DNA of 64,000 bases, taken from the NCBI GenBank assembly GCA_963971535.1, contig CAXASK010002195.1:70201-134200 (forward strand). Direction: 5' to 3'. The number at the start of each line of letters is the position of its first letter. The first letter of the stretch is position 1. The stretch comes from Notolepis coatsorum. Lineage: Eukaryota > Chordata > Actinopteri > Aulopiformes > Paralepididae. The notes beneath the pieces were generated by a model. The model had not been told where the DNA came from, made no database searches, and saw only the letters and a program-made list of their open reading frames with translations. Positions 1 through 8,553 of the stretch are shown here, piece by piece. Position numbers and translations under genes: made by a program.

Positions 1-155
1 AGAGAGACTCACTGTTTAGTTGAAACGTCCAGGGCAGGAGGGCTTGATAAAGTGTATAATCCACTGTTGATGTATTCCAGACCACTGTCCAGACTGCATC
101 CGCCATATAGCTTGTTAGCCAAGTGTTAGCTTGTTAGCAGTTAGCACCACACAAC
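1..155. other. Left flank, no gene seen
   Basis: I see no supported gene here. The stretch ends in the 8-bp word CACACAAC (148-155), which is the left target-site duplication of the adjacent hAT element. The native sequence therefore resumes at 2105. Confidence 0.6.
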
Positions 156-2104
156 CAGTGATGCCACAGATTACTTGTAAAAGTAATCCGATTACTGATT
201 ATTGATTACTCCTTTAAAAAGTAATCCAAGTTACTTTACTGATTACTTGATTATCAGAGTAACTTAGTTACTTTGAAAGTAACTAGGTTACGAAGTCGTC
301 GTCGTTCCCCCAACCGTTTTTTTTAAACGCTTTATTGAAAGTGCATAAATTGTTTTTAACTTGTTTCTCTGCACATAACGTAAATTGTTAAACTAGTGCT
401 TCAGCTTCTGTACCATCAAGTATGGTAAAGCAACAGTCTATGATGCTCACAGCATTAGAGCAGCCAGCCAGTGGTTTTACAAAACCAGTGTATCCATTCA
501 CATCTAACAAATGCAGGCTGAACTATTCAATTATATCAACTGTAACTATTAAATTGTTTTTATAAATGTCTCTCTATAAACATACAATCAGTCTCTCTTT
601 AACATGTAAATTAACTGTAAATCTGGCAAATAAGAGCTTTTGCTCTGCCACCATCAAATATACATTAATCAAAAGGGAAAGAAACAATCTCTCTCTTTTG
701 CTGTTTGGCTGGCCTCCGAGTCCTCCTGTACCTACTAGTCGAAGCGTCGGCTAGTGTTGTGATTCCAGATGCTTTCAATGCAATTGGATGTGCTGTTTTT
801 AGCGGTAGACAGTATTTTGTTTCCTCCGCATATGTACGTGAAGTAGTGAGTGACTGACGAGCGTTTTGGGATGGAAGTCTGAACAGAAACTCACTTTTAA
901 TTTTGCCAAGCGTTTTGGGGTGGAATTCTCCGACGACGGAGCCCTGCTGTCACACGATTGGCGCATATGTCACATGACGTGCTGTGAAGACCCGCCCTAC
1001 TCTGCCTCTGATTCGCAGACTGTGGATGGGGAATGTGATTGTACCAAAGCAGAGTCACTCACAGACAGAGTGTCCAGTCACGCCGCGGCCCGCGGGACAC
1101 ATTCTTGTGTAACCCTTTCACTGCCACACTACGTCACTCCCAAAAGAAAAACAGCTCAAAATGCATTTGTATGTATTAAAATTAGAGCTGGGCCGTTAAC
1201 GGTGTTAACGTGCGGCGTTAACGCTATACTAGTATCGCGCGATAATATAATTAACGCATTAATCTAAAAAAAAAAAAAAGAAAAAAAAATGTTTTTTTTT
1301 TATTATTTTTTTACATTTTTTTTCTACCTTTATTTACCCAGGGTAGGTTCGCTGAGCACAGATGTTATTTTCCATTCACACCTGGGAGCTGCCCAGTACA
1401 ACCACAGTTGACACCATTGGCCACTGAGCAACTCCACTGGAGCAGTTGATTCAAGCCATGTCACATAGTTCAAGTTTGAAATGATTCTTTCTGTTTTGCT
1501 CCTGAGAGTGTGCTAGATACTGTACTGTACTGGTAATATTATGTATTTGTGTTAACTTCTGAATAAAACAACTTATTAAACACAAGTACATCTTATTGAA
1601 CATTATTTTGATATTTCATTACCAATTATCATAGCAAAACAGCTTTTTCAAACAGTCTGTAATGCATTTTGGAAACGGGAGATGGGCTCATGGTGTAATG
1701 GGCCACCTGGCCTGAGAAACATAAGGAGGAAAGAAAAAGTAAGGACTTACTTCTGGTCATTATTTGGGTAGAACACACATATTTTGAATGCCTTCGGCAG
1801 TTTTATTTTTATTTTTTTGAGCCATTTTAATCTAGATTAATCTAGATTAAATCCAGGATTGCAGATAGATTAATCTAGATTAAAAAAATTAATCTATGCC
1901 CACCTCTAATTAAAATACTGCATTCCGCCTGCATTATGAATTTATGATGAGATAGTAACGAAATAGTAATGCACAGCCACTTGGACAAGTAACTGCAATC
2001 AGATTACTGGCTTTTAAAGATTAACGCGTTAGATTACTATTTTCGGGGGAAAGTAATCAGATTACAATAACGCGTTACTTAGTAACGCGTTACCGGCATC
2101 ACTG
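156..2104. mobile_element. Non-autonomous hAT-type DNA transposon (outer)
   Basis: The ends are perfect 10-bp inverted repeats, CAGTGATGCC at 156-165 and GGCATCACTG at 2095-2104. The element is flanked by an exact 8-bp direct repeat, CACACAAC, at 148-155 and 2105-2112. An 8-bp target duplication with CA...TG termini is the hallmark of the hAT superfamily. Both ends carry many short GTAATC/GTAAC words in both orientations, as expected of subterminal transposase-binding repeats. No transposase-like reading frame is present, so any mobility would depend on a transposase supplied from elsewhere. The element is 1,949 bp long, of which 726 bp plus one 8-bp duplication come from a second element nested inside it. 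Family membership below superfamily level is not claimed. Confidence 0.88.
1183..1908. mobile_element. Non-autonomous hAT-type element nested in the outer one
   Basis: The termini are TAGAGCTGGGC at 1183-1193 and GCCCACCTCTA at 1898-1908. They form an 11-bp inverted repeat with one mismatch. The exact 8-bp direct repeat ATTAAAAT flanks it at 1175-1182 and 1909-1916. The left end is rich in GTTAAC words, and the right end repeats TTAATCTAGATTAA-like words. The middle has poly-A/T tracts and no transposase. Because it interrupts the 156-2104 element and both target duplications are intact, it must have inserted later. Confidence 0.88.
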
Positions 2105-2112
2105 CACACAAC

Positions 2113-2349
2113 ACAAGTACATTTCTTTGTCCATTTCCGCGTCGAACAGACTGCAAACTACCTGGCGTTCTATCGCCATGCTCTAAGACAAACTCTAACC
2201 TTAACCAACTTTGAAAGAGCGCCTAAGCTTAACCGTCTAAAGAACTTGCAGTCACGCTCTAAGACAAACAGCTGCCTGCATCATTCTCACAACAACACAA
2301 CTAGTATCTCTACCACCAACCTAGGAATAAGCTAGAATTGGAACATTAG
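2113..2349. other. Unique-looking flank, no gene seen
   Basis: This is the continuation of the sequence the outer hAT element interrupted. The word GCTCTAAGACAAAC-like occurs twice (about 2179 and 2256) in a loose duplication of about 77 bp. Nothing coding is supported. Confidence 0.5.
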
Positions 2350-2665
2350 AAATTGGATTCGGCCAATCAGAGATCGTCTCCGCGAAATTCTGCTACGGAA
2401 AAAAATACTGGCGTCGGCCAATCAGAGATCGTCTCCGCGAAATTCTGCTACGGAAAAAAATACTGGCGTCGGCCAATCAGAGAGCGTCTCCGCGAAATGC
2501 GGCTACAGAAATTCTTGACGCTGCTGCCTAGACCGCTTCAAATCGCGCCCGGATTCCAACATAATAGTAATATTTCAACGCACACCGCGTTACGCACTGA
2601 TTGGCTGCGACGGATACAGCGATCAAACCGTGACGCGCACTCTGAGCGCTATCGCGTCTAGCCCG
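2350..2665. promoter_or_regulatory. CpG-rich CCAAT-box cluster, candidate promoter-like region
   Basis: Three CCAATCAG boxes (NF-Y type) lie at 2363, 2418 and 2473 with identical 55-bp spacing, and an inverted ATTGG lies at 2600-2604. CpG dinucleotides are dense compared with the AT-rich DNA that follows. On the minus strand, 2550-2537 reads GGGCGCGATTTGAA. This resembles a CDE/CHR cell-cycle element (a GC-rich box close to TTTGAA). No supported coding exon lies next to it, so it may be the relic of a host promoter or of a transposon's promoter. The motifs are seen; the function is inference. Confidence 0.35.
2360..2510 (+). repeat. 55-bp tandem repeat, about 2.7 copies
   Basis: Copies start at 2360, 2415 and 2470, each with CGGCCAATCAGAG followed by a CGTCTCCGCGAAAT-like core. 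The first two are virtually identical. The third diverges after its core. Confidence 0.9.
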
Positions 2666-2924
2666 GGCCGAGAAATACAAAAAAAAGTCACTTCCTGTTC
2701 AAGAAAACGAGTATTTTTTATTTTATATAATAACGTTATATTGTGCATTGGAAACACAAACATACTTAAAATGAGTAAATATTATTAAGTTTAAACATGT
2801 TTATATTATTTATAGGGCTATAAAACAAAAAACTAAAAAATTATTTTTCTTGTTCTCTCATATAACCAGGGCAGGGCCTGAGGAGGGGCGGCGCCCGAGC
2901 GCCCCTAGTGGCGAGCCGTCACTG
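2666..2924. other. AT-rich DNA ending in a GC-rich patch, no gene seen
   Basis: The stretch contains poly-A/T runs and the ETS-like word CACTTCCTGTTC (2689-2700). From about 2869 it becomes GC-rich, with GGGGCGGCGCCCGAGCGCCC, which is partly self-complementary. The LINE homology starts at about 2925. No coding potential is supported. Confidence 0.5.
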
Positions 2925-2971
2925 ATAGAGAGCCTCCTGACTGGTAACATCACCTCTTGGTTTTGGAATAG

Positions 2972-4150
2972 CACCGCACAACACCATAGCAGACTACAGA
3001 GAGTGGCCCGTTCAGCACCGCACAACACCATAGCAGACTACAGAGAGTGGCCCGTTCAGCACCGCACAACACCATAGCAGACTACAGAGAGTGGCCCGTT
3101 CAGCACCGCACAACACCATAGCAGACTACAGAGAGTGGCCCGTTCAGCACCGCACAACACCATAGCAGACTACAGAGAGTGGCCCGTTCAGCCCAACGCA
3201 CAACACCATAGAAGACTACAGAGAGTGGCCCGTTCAGCCCAACGCACAACACCATAGCAGACTACAGAGAGTGGCCCGTTCAGCACCGCACAACACCATA
3301 GAAGACTACAGAGAGTGGCCCGTTCAGCCCAACGCACAACACCATAGCAGACTACAGAGAGTGGCCCGTTCAGCCCAACGCACAACACCATAGCAGACTG
3401 CAGAGAGTGGCCCGTTCAGCAACGCACAACACCATAGCAGACTACAGAGAGTGGCCCGTTCAGCACCGCACAACACCATAGCAGACTGCAGAGAGTGGCC
3501 CGTTCAGCACCGCACAAGACCATAGCAGACTGCAGAGAGTGGCCCGTTCAGCCCAACGCACAACACCATAGCAGACTGCAGAGAGTGGCCCGTTCAGCCC
3601 AACGCACAACACCATAGCAGACTACAGAGAGTGGCCCGTTCAGCACCGCACAACACCATAGCAGACTACAGAGAGTGGCCCGTTCAGCCCAACGCACAAC
3701 ACCATAGCAGACTGCAGAGAGTGGCCCGTTCAGCACCGCACAACACCATAGCAGACTACAGAGAGTGGCCCGTTCAGCCCAACGCACAACACCATAGCAG
3801 ACTACAGAGAGTGGCCCGTTCAGCCCAACGCACAACACCATAGCAGACTACAGAGAGTGGCCCGTTCAGCACCGCACAACACCATAGCAGACTACAGAGA
3901 GTGGCCCGTTCAGCCCAACGCACAACACCATAGCAGACTACAGAGAGTGGCCCGTTCAGCACCGCACAACACCATAGCAGACTACAGAGAGTGGCCCGTT
4001 CAGCCCAACGCACAACACCATAGCAGACTACAGAGAGTGGCCCGTTCAGCCCAACGCACAACACCATAGCAGACTACAGAGAGTGGCCCGTTCAGCCCAA
4101 CGCACAACACCATAGCAGACTACAGAGAGTGGCCCGTTCAGCCCAACGCA
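2972..4150 (+). repeat. LINE-derived minisatellite, 44/46-bp units, about 26 copies
   Basis: The unit contains GCAGACTACAGAGAGTGGCC and corresponds to the LINE protein segment around HHSRLQRVARSA. Two unit types alternate: 44 bp (junction CAGCACCGCACAA) and 46 bp (junction CAGCCCAACGCACAA). Neither length is divisible by three, but one of each adds up to 90, which is why frames stay open over stretches on both strands. Point differences between units are few (GACTGCAG versus GACTACAG, GAAGAC versus GCAGAC), so the expansion looks recent. The array exits directly into the next LINE codons (AQRTIGGG) at about 4140-4165. Confidence 0.92.
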
Positions 4151-4340
4151 CAATTGGAGGTGGACTTCCCACTTTCCAAGACATTTACAACAAGCGGTGC
4201 AGGAGTAAGGCTAAGAGAATAATCAAATACTCTAGTCACCAAAACAACTGCCTCTTTGAACTGCTGCGGTCAGGCAAGCGATACCGGAGTCTCATGGCCA
4301 GCACAGAGAGACTCAGAAGGAGCTTTTATCCGCAGGGCCC

Positions 4341-5226
4341 AGGAGTTCAACACTTTTAATCCCTATCTGATTGGATCAGATTTGGATTTTTGGGTAGTTG
4401 AAAACCAAAAAACAGGATTAGGATCACTTAATATCCGATCAGATCAGGAAATAAAATCCAAGCTTTAATCTGGATCAAATCTTCAAAACGGGTAGTTAAA
4501 ACCGACAACACAGGATTGGGATCAGTTTGAACTCAAAACTATTTGTTATCTTGATCCCACCAGAGGGGTGGATTTCCAGTGGATTACCAAAGCAAAATGT
4601 ACTACAATTTATAAAAAAATATGTTTCGATATAAATAAGATGGCAAAGTTTGTTAACTGAAATAATAAAAAAATGTTAGCCTTCATGACAAATACATTTT
4701 ATTTTAAATATTTTGGTCACATTTGTGGTGTCCTATTTTGTTTTCAACCAAATGTTGATGACATAAACAAGATGAAAGAAAAAATATCTTCAACAAAAAA
4801 TAAGTCCATCATCTGTCATCACCTTCAGCAAACTGAAACCTCACTTAGAATTCAGCTCCTCAAAGCACGTCTGGATGATCAGCTGCCTTTGAATTCATGT
4901 GTTTTTGTTGTTACCCTAGTAGAGCATTTTTTATGTCCTTTATGTATTTAACAATATAATTAGACATTATAGATGTCTCTGCAATGTGGTCTCTTGTCTT
5001 GGTTGGATTAGTTTTCATATCCACTAGATGGAGATCGTAGGATTAAAGCACTGATATTCAGGATCTAGTCATCTTGAAAAGTCTGAATCTGGATCAGGGT
5101 GATCCTATCCTGGATTGCTTTGAAATACCGGGACAAAATCTGTCTGAGTTGTCTGATCGTGGATTACAAAAAATGGGATTTAAAAATCTGATCGGATCAG
5201 ATAGGGATTAAACGTTTTGAACTCCT
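4341..5226. mobile_element. Non-autonomous DNA transposon inserted in the LINE
   Basis: The ends are inverted repeats of about 40 bp with about four mismatches. The left one begins AGGAGTTCAACACTTTTAAT, and the right one is its near complement ending GAACTCCT. Flanking GGGCCC occurs at 4335-4340 and 5227-5232. Because GGGCCC is palindromic and extends the inverted repeat, the true target duplication length is ambiguous (6 bp if taken at face value). Removing the element and one GGGCCC rejoins the LINE frame to give RAQAIRMLN, which supports the boundaries. The body has GATCAGAT words and no transposase. I could not assign a superfamily. Confidence 0.8.
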
Positions 5227-5904
5227 GGGCCCAGGCCATCAGGATGCTCAATGACAATGACACGATTTAACAACCCATCATCTACACTCACAGCACACAC
5301 ATCCACACGCACACACTCACTTTAAATAAACACTCACCTTAACACCCACTTTACTCACTTTACTCAGTCTAACACACTTTATATTTATTAGTAAAGAGAT
5401 TTGCACCTCATTGCACCTTACCCTAAGTTTGTACCTCATCCCATTTCTGCATTGTACCTCACTGTTACTCTTTTTACTCTGTATTGTATATTGTATATGT
5501 AGCAGCCTGAATATTCTACTAAGTATTCAGAAGTGCTAACTAACTGTTACTTTCCCTGTGTGTGTATAAAGTGTGATAAACAGTGTTCCTTTGGATAGCT
5601 CGCCCGGTCTAACGACGAGGTGAGGTGCTACTCTTCTCCGGCTTCAGTATGGATCACTAACAATAACATTGAAGCACCTTTCTCCCTTTCTGGAGTGGTC
5701 CTAGAGTGGGATCAGTGGCGGTTGCCAGCAGGGGGCGGAGTGGCAGTGGTGGCAGGTGGAGCGGAGGAGAGAGGGAAGCAACGAGGAAGAGGGAATTACC
5801 TGGGGGCGAGAGGACCAGGAAGCTCTCTTCGGCAGTGGACTTGACCGTGAACAGTCGCAGCGGGCGTGTGCTCAAACGAGCTCCGTTGAAGGAGTGCTGT
5901 TGAA

Positions 5905-5971
5905 GAGCCCCGTTGGAGAGCGACGGGTGATAAGAAGAGAGCCCCGTTGGAGAGCGACGGGTGATAAGAAG
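5905..5971 (+). repeat. 34-bp tandem duplication
   Basis: Two near-identical copies start at 5905 and 5939, each beginning GAGCCCCGTTGGAGAGCGAC. They differ only at the last bases. Confidence 0.95.
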
Positions 5972-6040
5972 TACTTGCTAGTTGACGTGTTATCCTAGAA
6001 GTACCAGCGATAGTGTGTGAGTAAGCGATAAAGAACGAAG

Positions 6041-6084
6041 GACTAACGTCCATAGTTAACGGGACTAACGTCTTTAGTTAACGG
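6041..6084 (+). repeat. 22-bp tandem duplication
   Basis: Two copies of a unit starting GACTAACGTC and ending AGTTAACGG lie at 6041-6062 and 6063-6084, with two base differences. Confidence 0.92.
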
Positions 6085-6976
6085 GTTATAGTAGTAAGTG
6101 TGCGGTGTATTAGCATGCTGCTAACGGCTCTGTCTGACTCCAGTAGCCTACCGCGTGCGCGGCGCTGAAGACCGGTGGTATAGTCAGCCACGTTGCGTTA
6201 GTAGTATAGCCGATATAGCAGGAGGGTGCATCCAGACCCGAAGCTTAGCTGTGTTTAGGGTAGCCAACAGTATTAGCTCGCGCGACAGCAGCAAGCAACA
6301 GCCAGCAGTGAACGTCTCCCCGACGTCGCAGAGGACGCCTCTTCCCACCAGCAGAGGTCGCCATCACAGCACGCTCCTCCAGTTCACCACTGCCCATGCT
6401 GTTGCCCCAGCCCGCTGGCTGTGCTCGCGGGATCGCCCGACGCCATCTTGTCACCTGGACGAGAGGTGATAAGAGTGGGTCCGCCATCTTGGCTAAGTAC
6501 TAACGGTACCTTGTGTATCCACATCAACGTCCATTCAAGTGAACGCTAACAACCAGTGTCTAAGGGGTACCCCAAACAATATAAGCCGGCTTTAGTGTAG
6601 GTTTTATTTTGGTAAAGTGGGCCCACATTTGCTTGGTTTCTTTTGTATTTTTATTATTCTTGTTGTTTGAATTCCCAATGTTTCTCTACTTTATGCCTGG
6701 GTCTCCCCTAGTACAAACGGGGTGTTATTAATGTATTGAGCACGCAGTGCCTATGGTGGGAATAGTGTTCCCCTGCATTATCGGTGAGAGCACCCGGTGC
6801 CATTTATGAATAAGTGCTATCTGAATAGATCTGAAGTACAACCTGTAACTGATAACCTGCCCAGGCTTAAATACAAAGTAGATATAATTGGGAGCACTGT
6901 GTGTGTCTGTTTCTTCCATTTGCTAACCTAACCCCTGGGTAATACTGTGACTGCATAATTATTTAACCCTTACACC

Positions 6977-8170
6977 CAGGGCCGTAGCTAGGGTTTAGAA
7001 ATTAGGGAGGTCCATTTATTTTTTTTGGCCCAGACCGGCCCACTATAATCGGTCAGACACCACCCAGCCAGGGTTTAGAAATTAGGGAGGTCCATTTCTG
7101 GCTTGACTAGACATTAAGGAGAGAGAGAGATGATTACAATGAACTGGTACATTCAGGTCCAGAATTGTTGGAATTCCATGACAAAGATGTGCAAAAAGCT
7201 GTACAATTTAAACAATACCATACTGGTAATGAGCAAATAGTTGTTTATTCAATTAATGCATGGAGCTGTTCCATTTTATACTAACTTCATTCATTCATTT
7301 GGTACTAACTACTCAGTTCATACAGATTTCAAGTATCCAAATATCAATGATGACTATTGCATAAGGTTTACACAGTTATCACCTGTTTGTTTTATATTCA
7401 TGCTCAGAGAGGAGTAAGTTAGATCTTTGTATGTGTGAGCTAAATGACTAAATGTAAATGTAAATATGGCAATTAAATCAATGGTGTGCTTGTTTGTTAC
7501 AGCCGGCCACTAGGGGGCAGCGTCTCATTAGTAGTGCAGATCAGCTTAGATGTGACGGTCACTCACAGTAACCTGGGCTTATTTTAGCCAACGCAATGCT
7601 GACCAAATAACGTTATCATTCATATTATTATCGACATCACCATGGCAGAGATGGCACACACAAACTACCTCAGGTTCCTCCTCCAGCTCACCGTCCCTCC
7701 TCGGCCCTTCTGCCTGGCTGGCTACCTGAGGCTGTGTTGAACTTGTTGCTGCACCTGCACTAGTATTATTGTGGATGACGACGTTGAAGCAGCAAACATG
7801 TCTGTGATTTTATTATATTTTTCAGCATACACCTCTAGTTTTCAGATTTTTTCCGCCGGCAATTTCTCCGCACCCCCTTTACGTTTGTTCTGTTTCTCCA
7901 TTTTTCCTGTTTCCGCATCTGTTCTTCTCACACGAGAAACAGGTGAGAGAGGGGGGGGGGGGGGCTTATTAAGAGATGTGATTGGGCCGCAGCACGCATA
8001 ATGGGCCGCTGTTCCCAGCCTAGTGGGGGAGGGGCTTAGTAAGATATGTGATTATTGGGCCGGCCCGGTGTCAGTCAGTACCAAATGGGCCGGTCGTTGA
8101 CCAAACGGCCCACTCGCAAATAGTTACCGAGGTCCGGACCTCGGTGACCTCATAGCTGGCTACGGCCATG
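6977..8170. mobile_element. Non-autonomous hAT-type DNA transposon (third)
   Basis: The termini are CAGGGCCGTAGC at 6977-6988 and GCTACGGCCATG at 8159-8170, a 12-bp inverted repeat with one mismatch. The exact 8-bp target duplication CTTACACC sits at 6969-6976 and 8171-8178. The left subterminal region has a direct repeat (GGGTTTAGAAATTAGGGAGG at 6991 and 7071, 80 bp apart). The right one repeats GGGGCTTA(T/G)TAAGA(G/T)ATGTG at about 7961 and 8032. A 14-base G run lies at 7951-7964. No transposase-like frame is present. CAGGGGCGTA-like ends are common in vertebrate hAT families. Confidence 0.88.
8126..8145. repeat. Perfect 20-bp palindrome inside the hAT right end
   Basis: ACCGAGGTCCGGACCTCGGT equals its own reverse complement. 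It lies 25 bp inside the element's right terminus, a plausible place for a transposase-binding or hairpin site. Confidence 0.95.
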
Positions 8171-8178
8171 CTTACACC

Positions 8179-8553
8179 CCATTCACAGAATAGCATTTAA
8201 AGGGTCTATACAGGTGGTTAAGGAAGGGTACTGCTTACAGGGAAGCCCAATAATACTATTGAACTGACAGTCACTGGGTGTGGGAGGGCTGTCGGAGGTA
8301 CTGGGGGAAGTGAGAGTGTGTGGGGAGCTACTGCTGACCGCCTTGGAAGGCGAGGGAGACCAGAGTGCCATTCCCCAGGTTAGTAAATCCTGGGCCCCAT
8401 CCACTCCAGCTGCAAGCCCTCCAGAACGACGTTCCGGGCCAAAGACGGGGGTACTTATAGGTCCAATACTATAGTATCCTACTACCCAGTGTCTGTGTAC
8501 TACTACTCCCACAAGCAGGGATAATCCACCCTTCTACATTAATGTACATTAAT
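8179..8553. other. Non-coding stretch, no gene seen
   Basis: This probably continues the 5498-6976 block after the hAT insertion. Open frames on both strands (for example 8183-8512 minus) show no domain or signal. The stretch ends in a duplicated ACATTAATGT word just before the minisatellite. Confidence 0.5.

Larger units (their letters stand above)
2925..5497 (+). mobile_element. 5'-truncated L2/CR1-group LINE 3' end, with internal expansion and insertion
   Basis: The translated sequence from 2925 matches the C-terminal end of the reverse transcriptase protein of the LINE at 18957-22124. Shared words include TGNITSWF and, past the array, RTIGGGLPT, NNCLFELLRSGKRYRS and STERLR. Homology begins abruptly, which is the usual 5' truncation of LINEs made by target-primed reverse transcription. 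Two later events broke the copy. A minisatellite (2972-4150) grew out of its coding sequence, and a DNA transposon (4341-5226) landed in it, after which the coding sequence resumes at 5233 (QAIRMLN in frame). The 3' UTR includes GTACCTCATCCCATTTCTGC, shared with the other copy. It stops at about 5497, before the repeat tail seen in the other copy, so the 3' end was cut off by whatever lies next to it. Confidence 0.85.
5498..6976. other. Unidentified non-coding block, possible LTR-like or unknown element
   Basis: LINE 3' UTR homology stops at about 5497 and a different sequence begins TGTAGCAGCCTGAATATTC. A TATA-like TATAAAG lies at 5565-5571. A purine-rich, GC-rich zone with repeated GGTGG/GGAG words runs from 5715 to 5800. 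Two small tandem duplications follow (5905-5971 and 6041-6084). Short open frames (for example 6155-6469) have no recognisable domain. The TG start and TATA box suggest a long terminal repeat, but no matching 5-bp target duplication was found with the CA at 6973-6974. The same block probably continues after the hAT element, at 8171. Confidence 0.35.

Noticed and set aside
866-1267. 133-codon plus-strand frame in the outer hAT element, as a transposase fragment
   Set aside because: No hAT dimerisation or catalytic motif is visible, and the frame runs into the nested element's end.
2850-4069. Frames MARSAPHNTIADYREW and MVLCVGLNGPLSVVCYG in the 3-4 kb array
   Set aside because: They result from alternating 44- and 46-bp units of LINE origin. 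Only the flanking LINE residues reflect a once-coding sequence.
5620-6487. Several 60-104-codon frames on both strands as a possible gag-like or host exon
   Set aside because: They overlap in competing frames, have no zinc knuckle or other motif, and their openness is explained by local GC-richness.
5498-6974. Solo LTR with TGTAGCAG start and CCCTTACA end
   Set aside because: The flanks do not form a 4-6-bp target duplication (GTATA versus CCCAG), and CTTACACC belongs to the hAT target duplication. I kept it only as an unidentified block.
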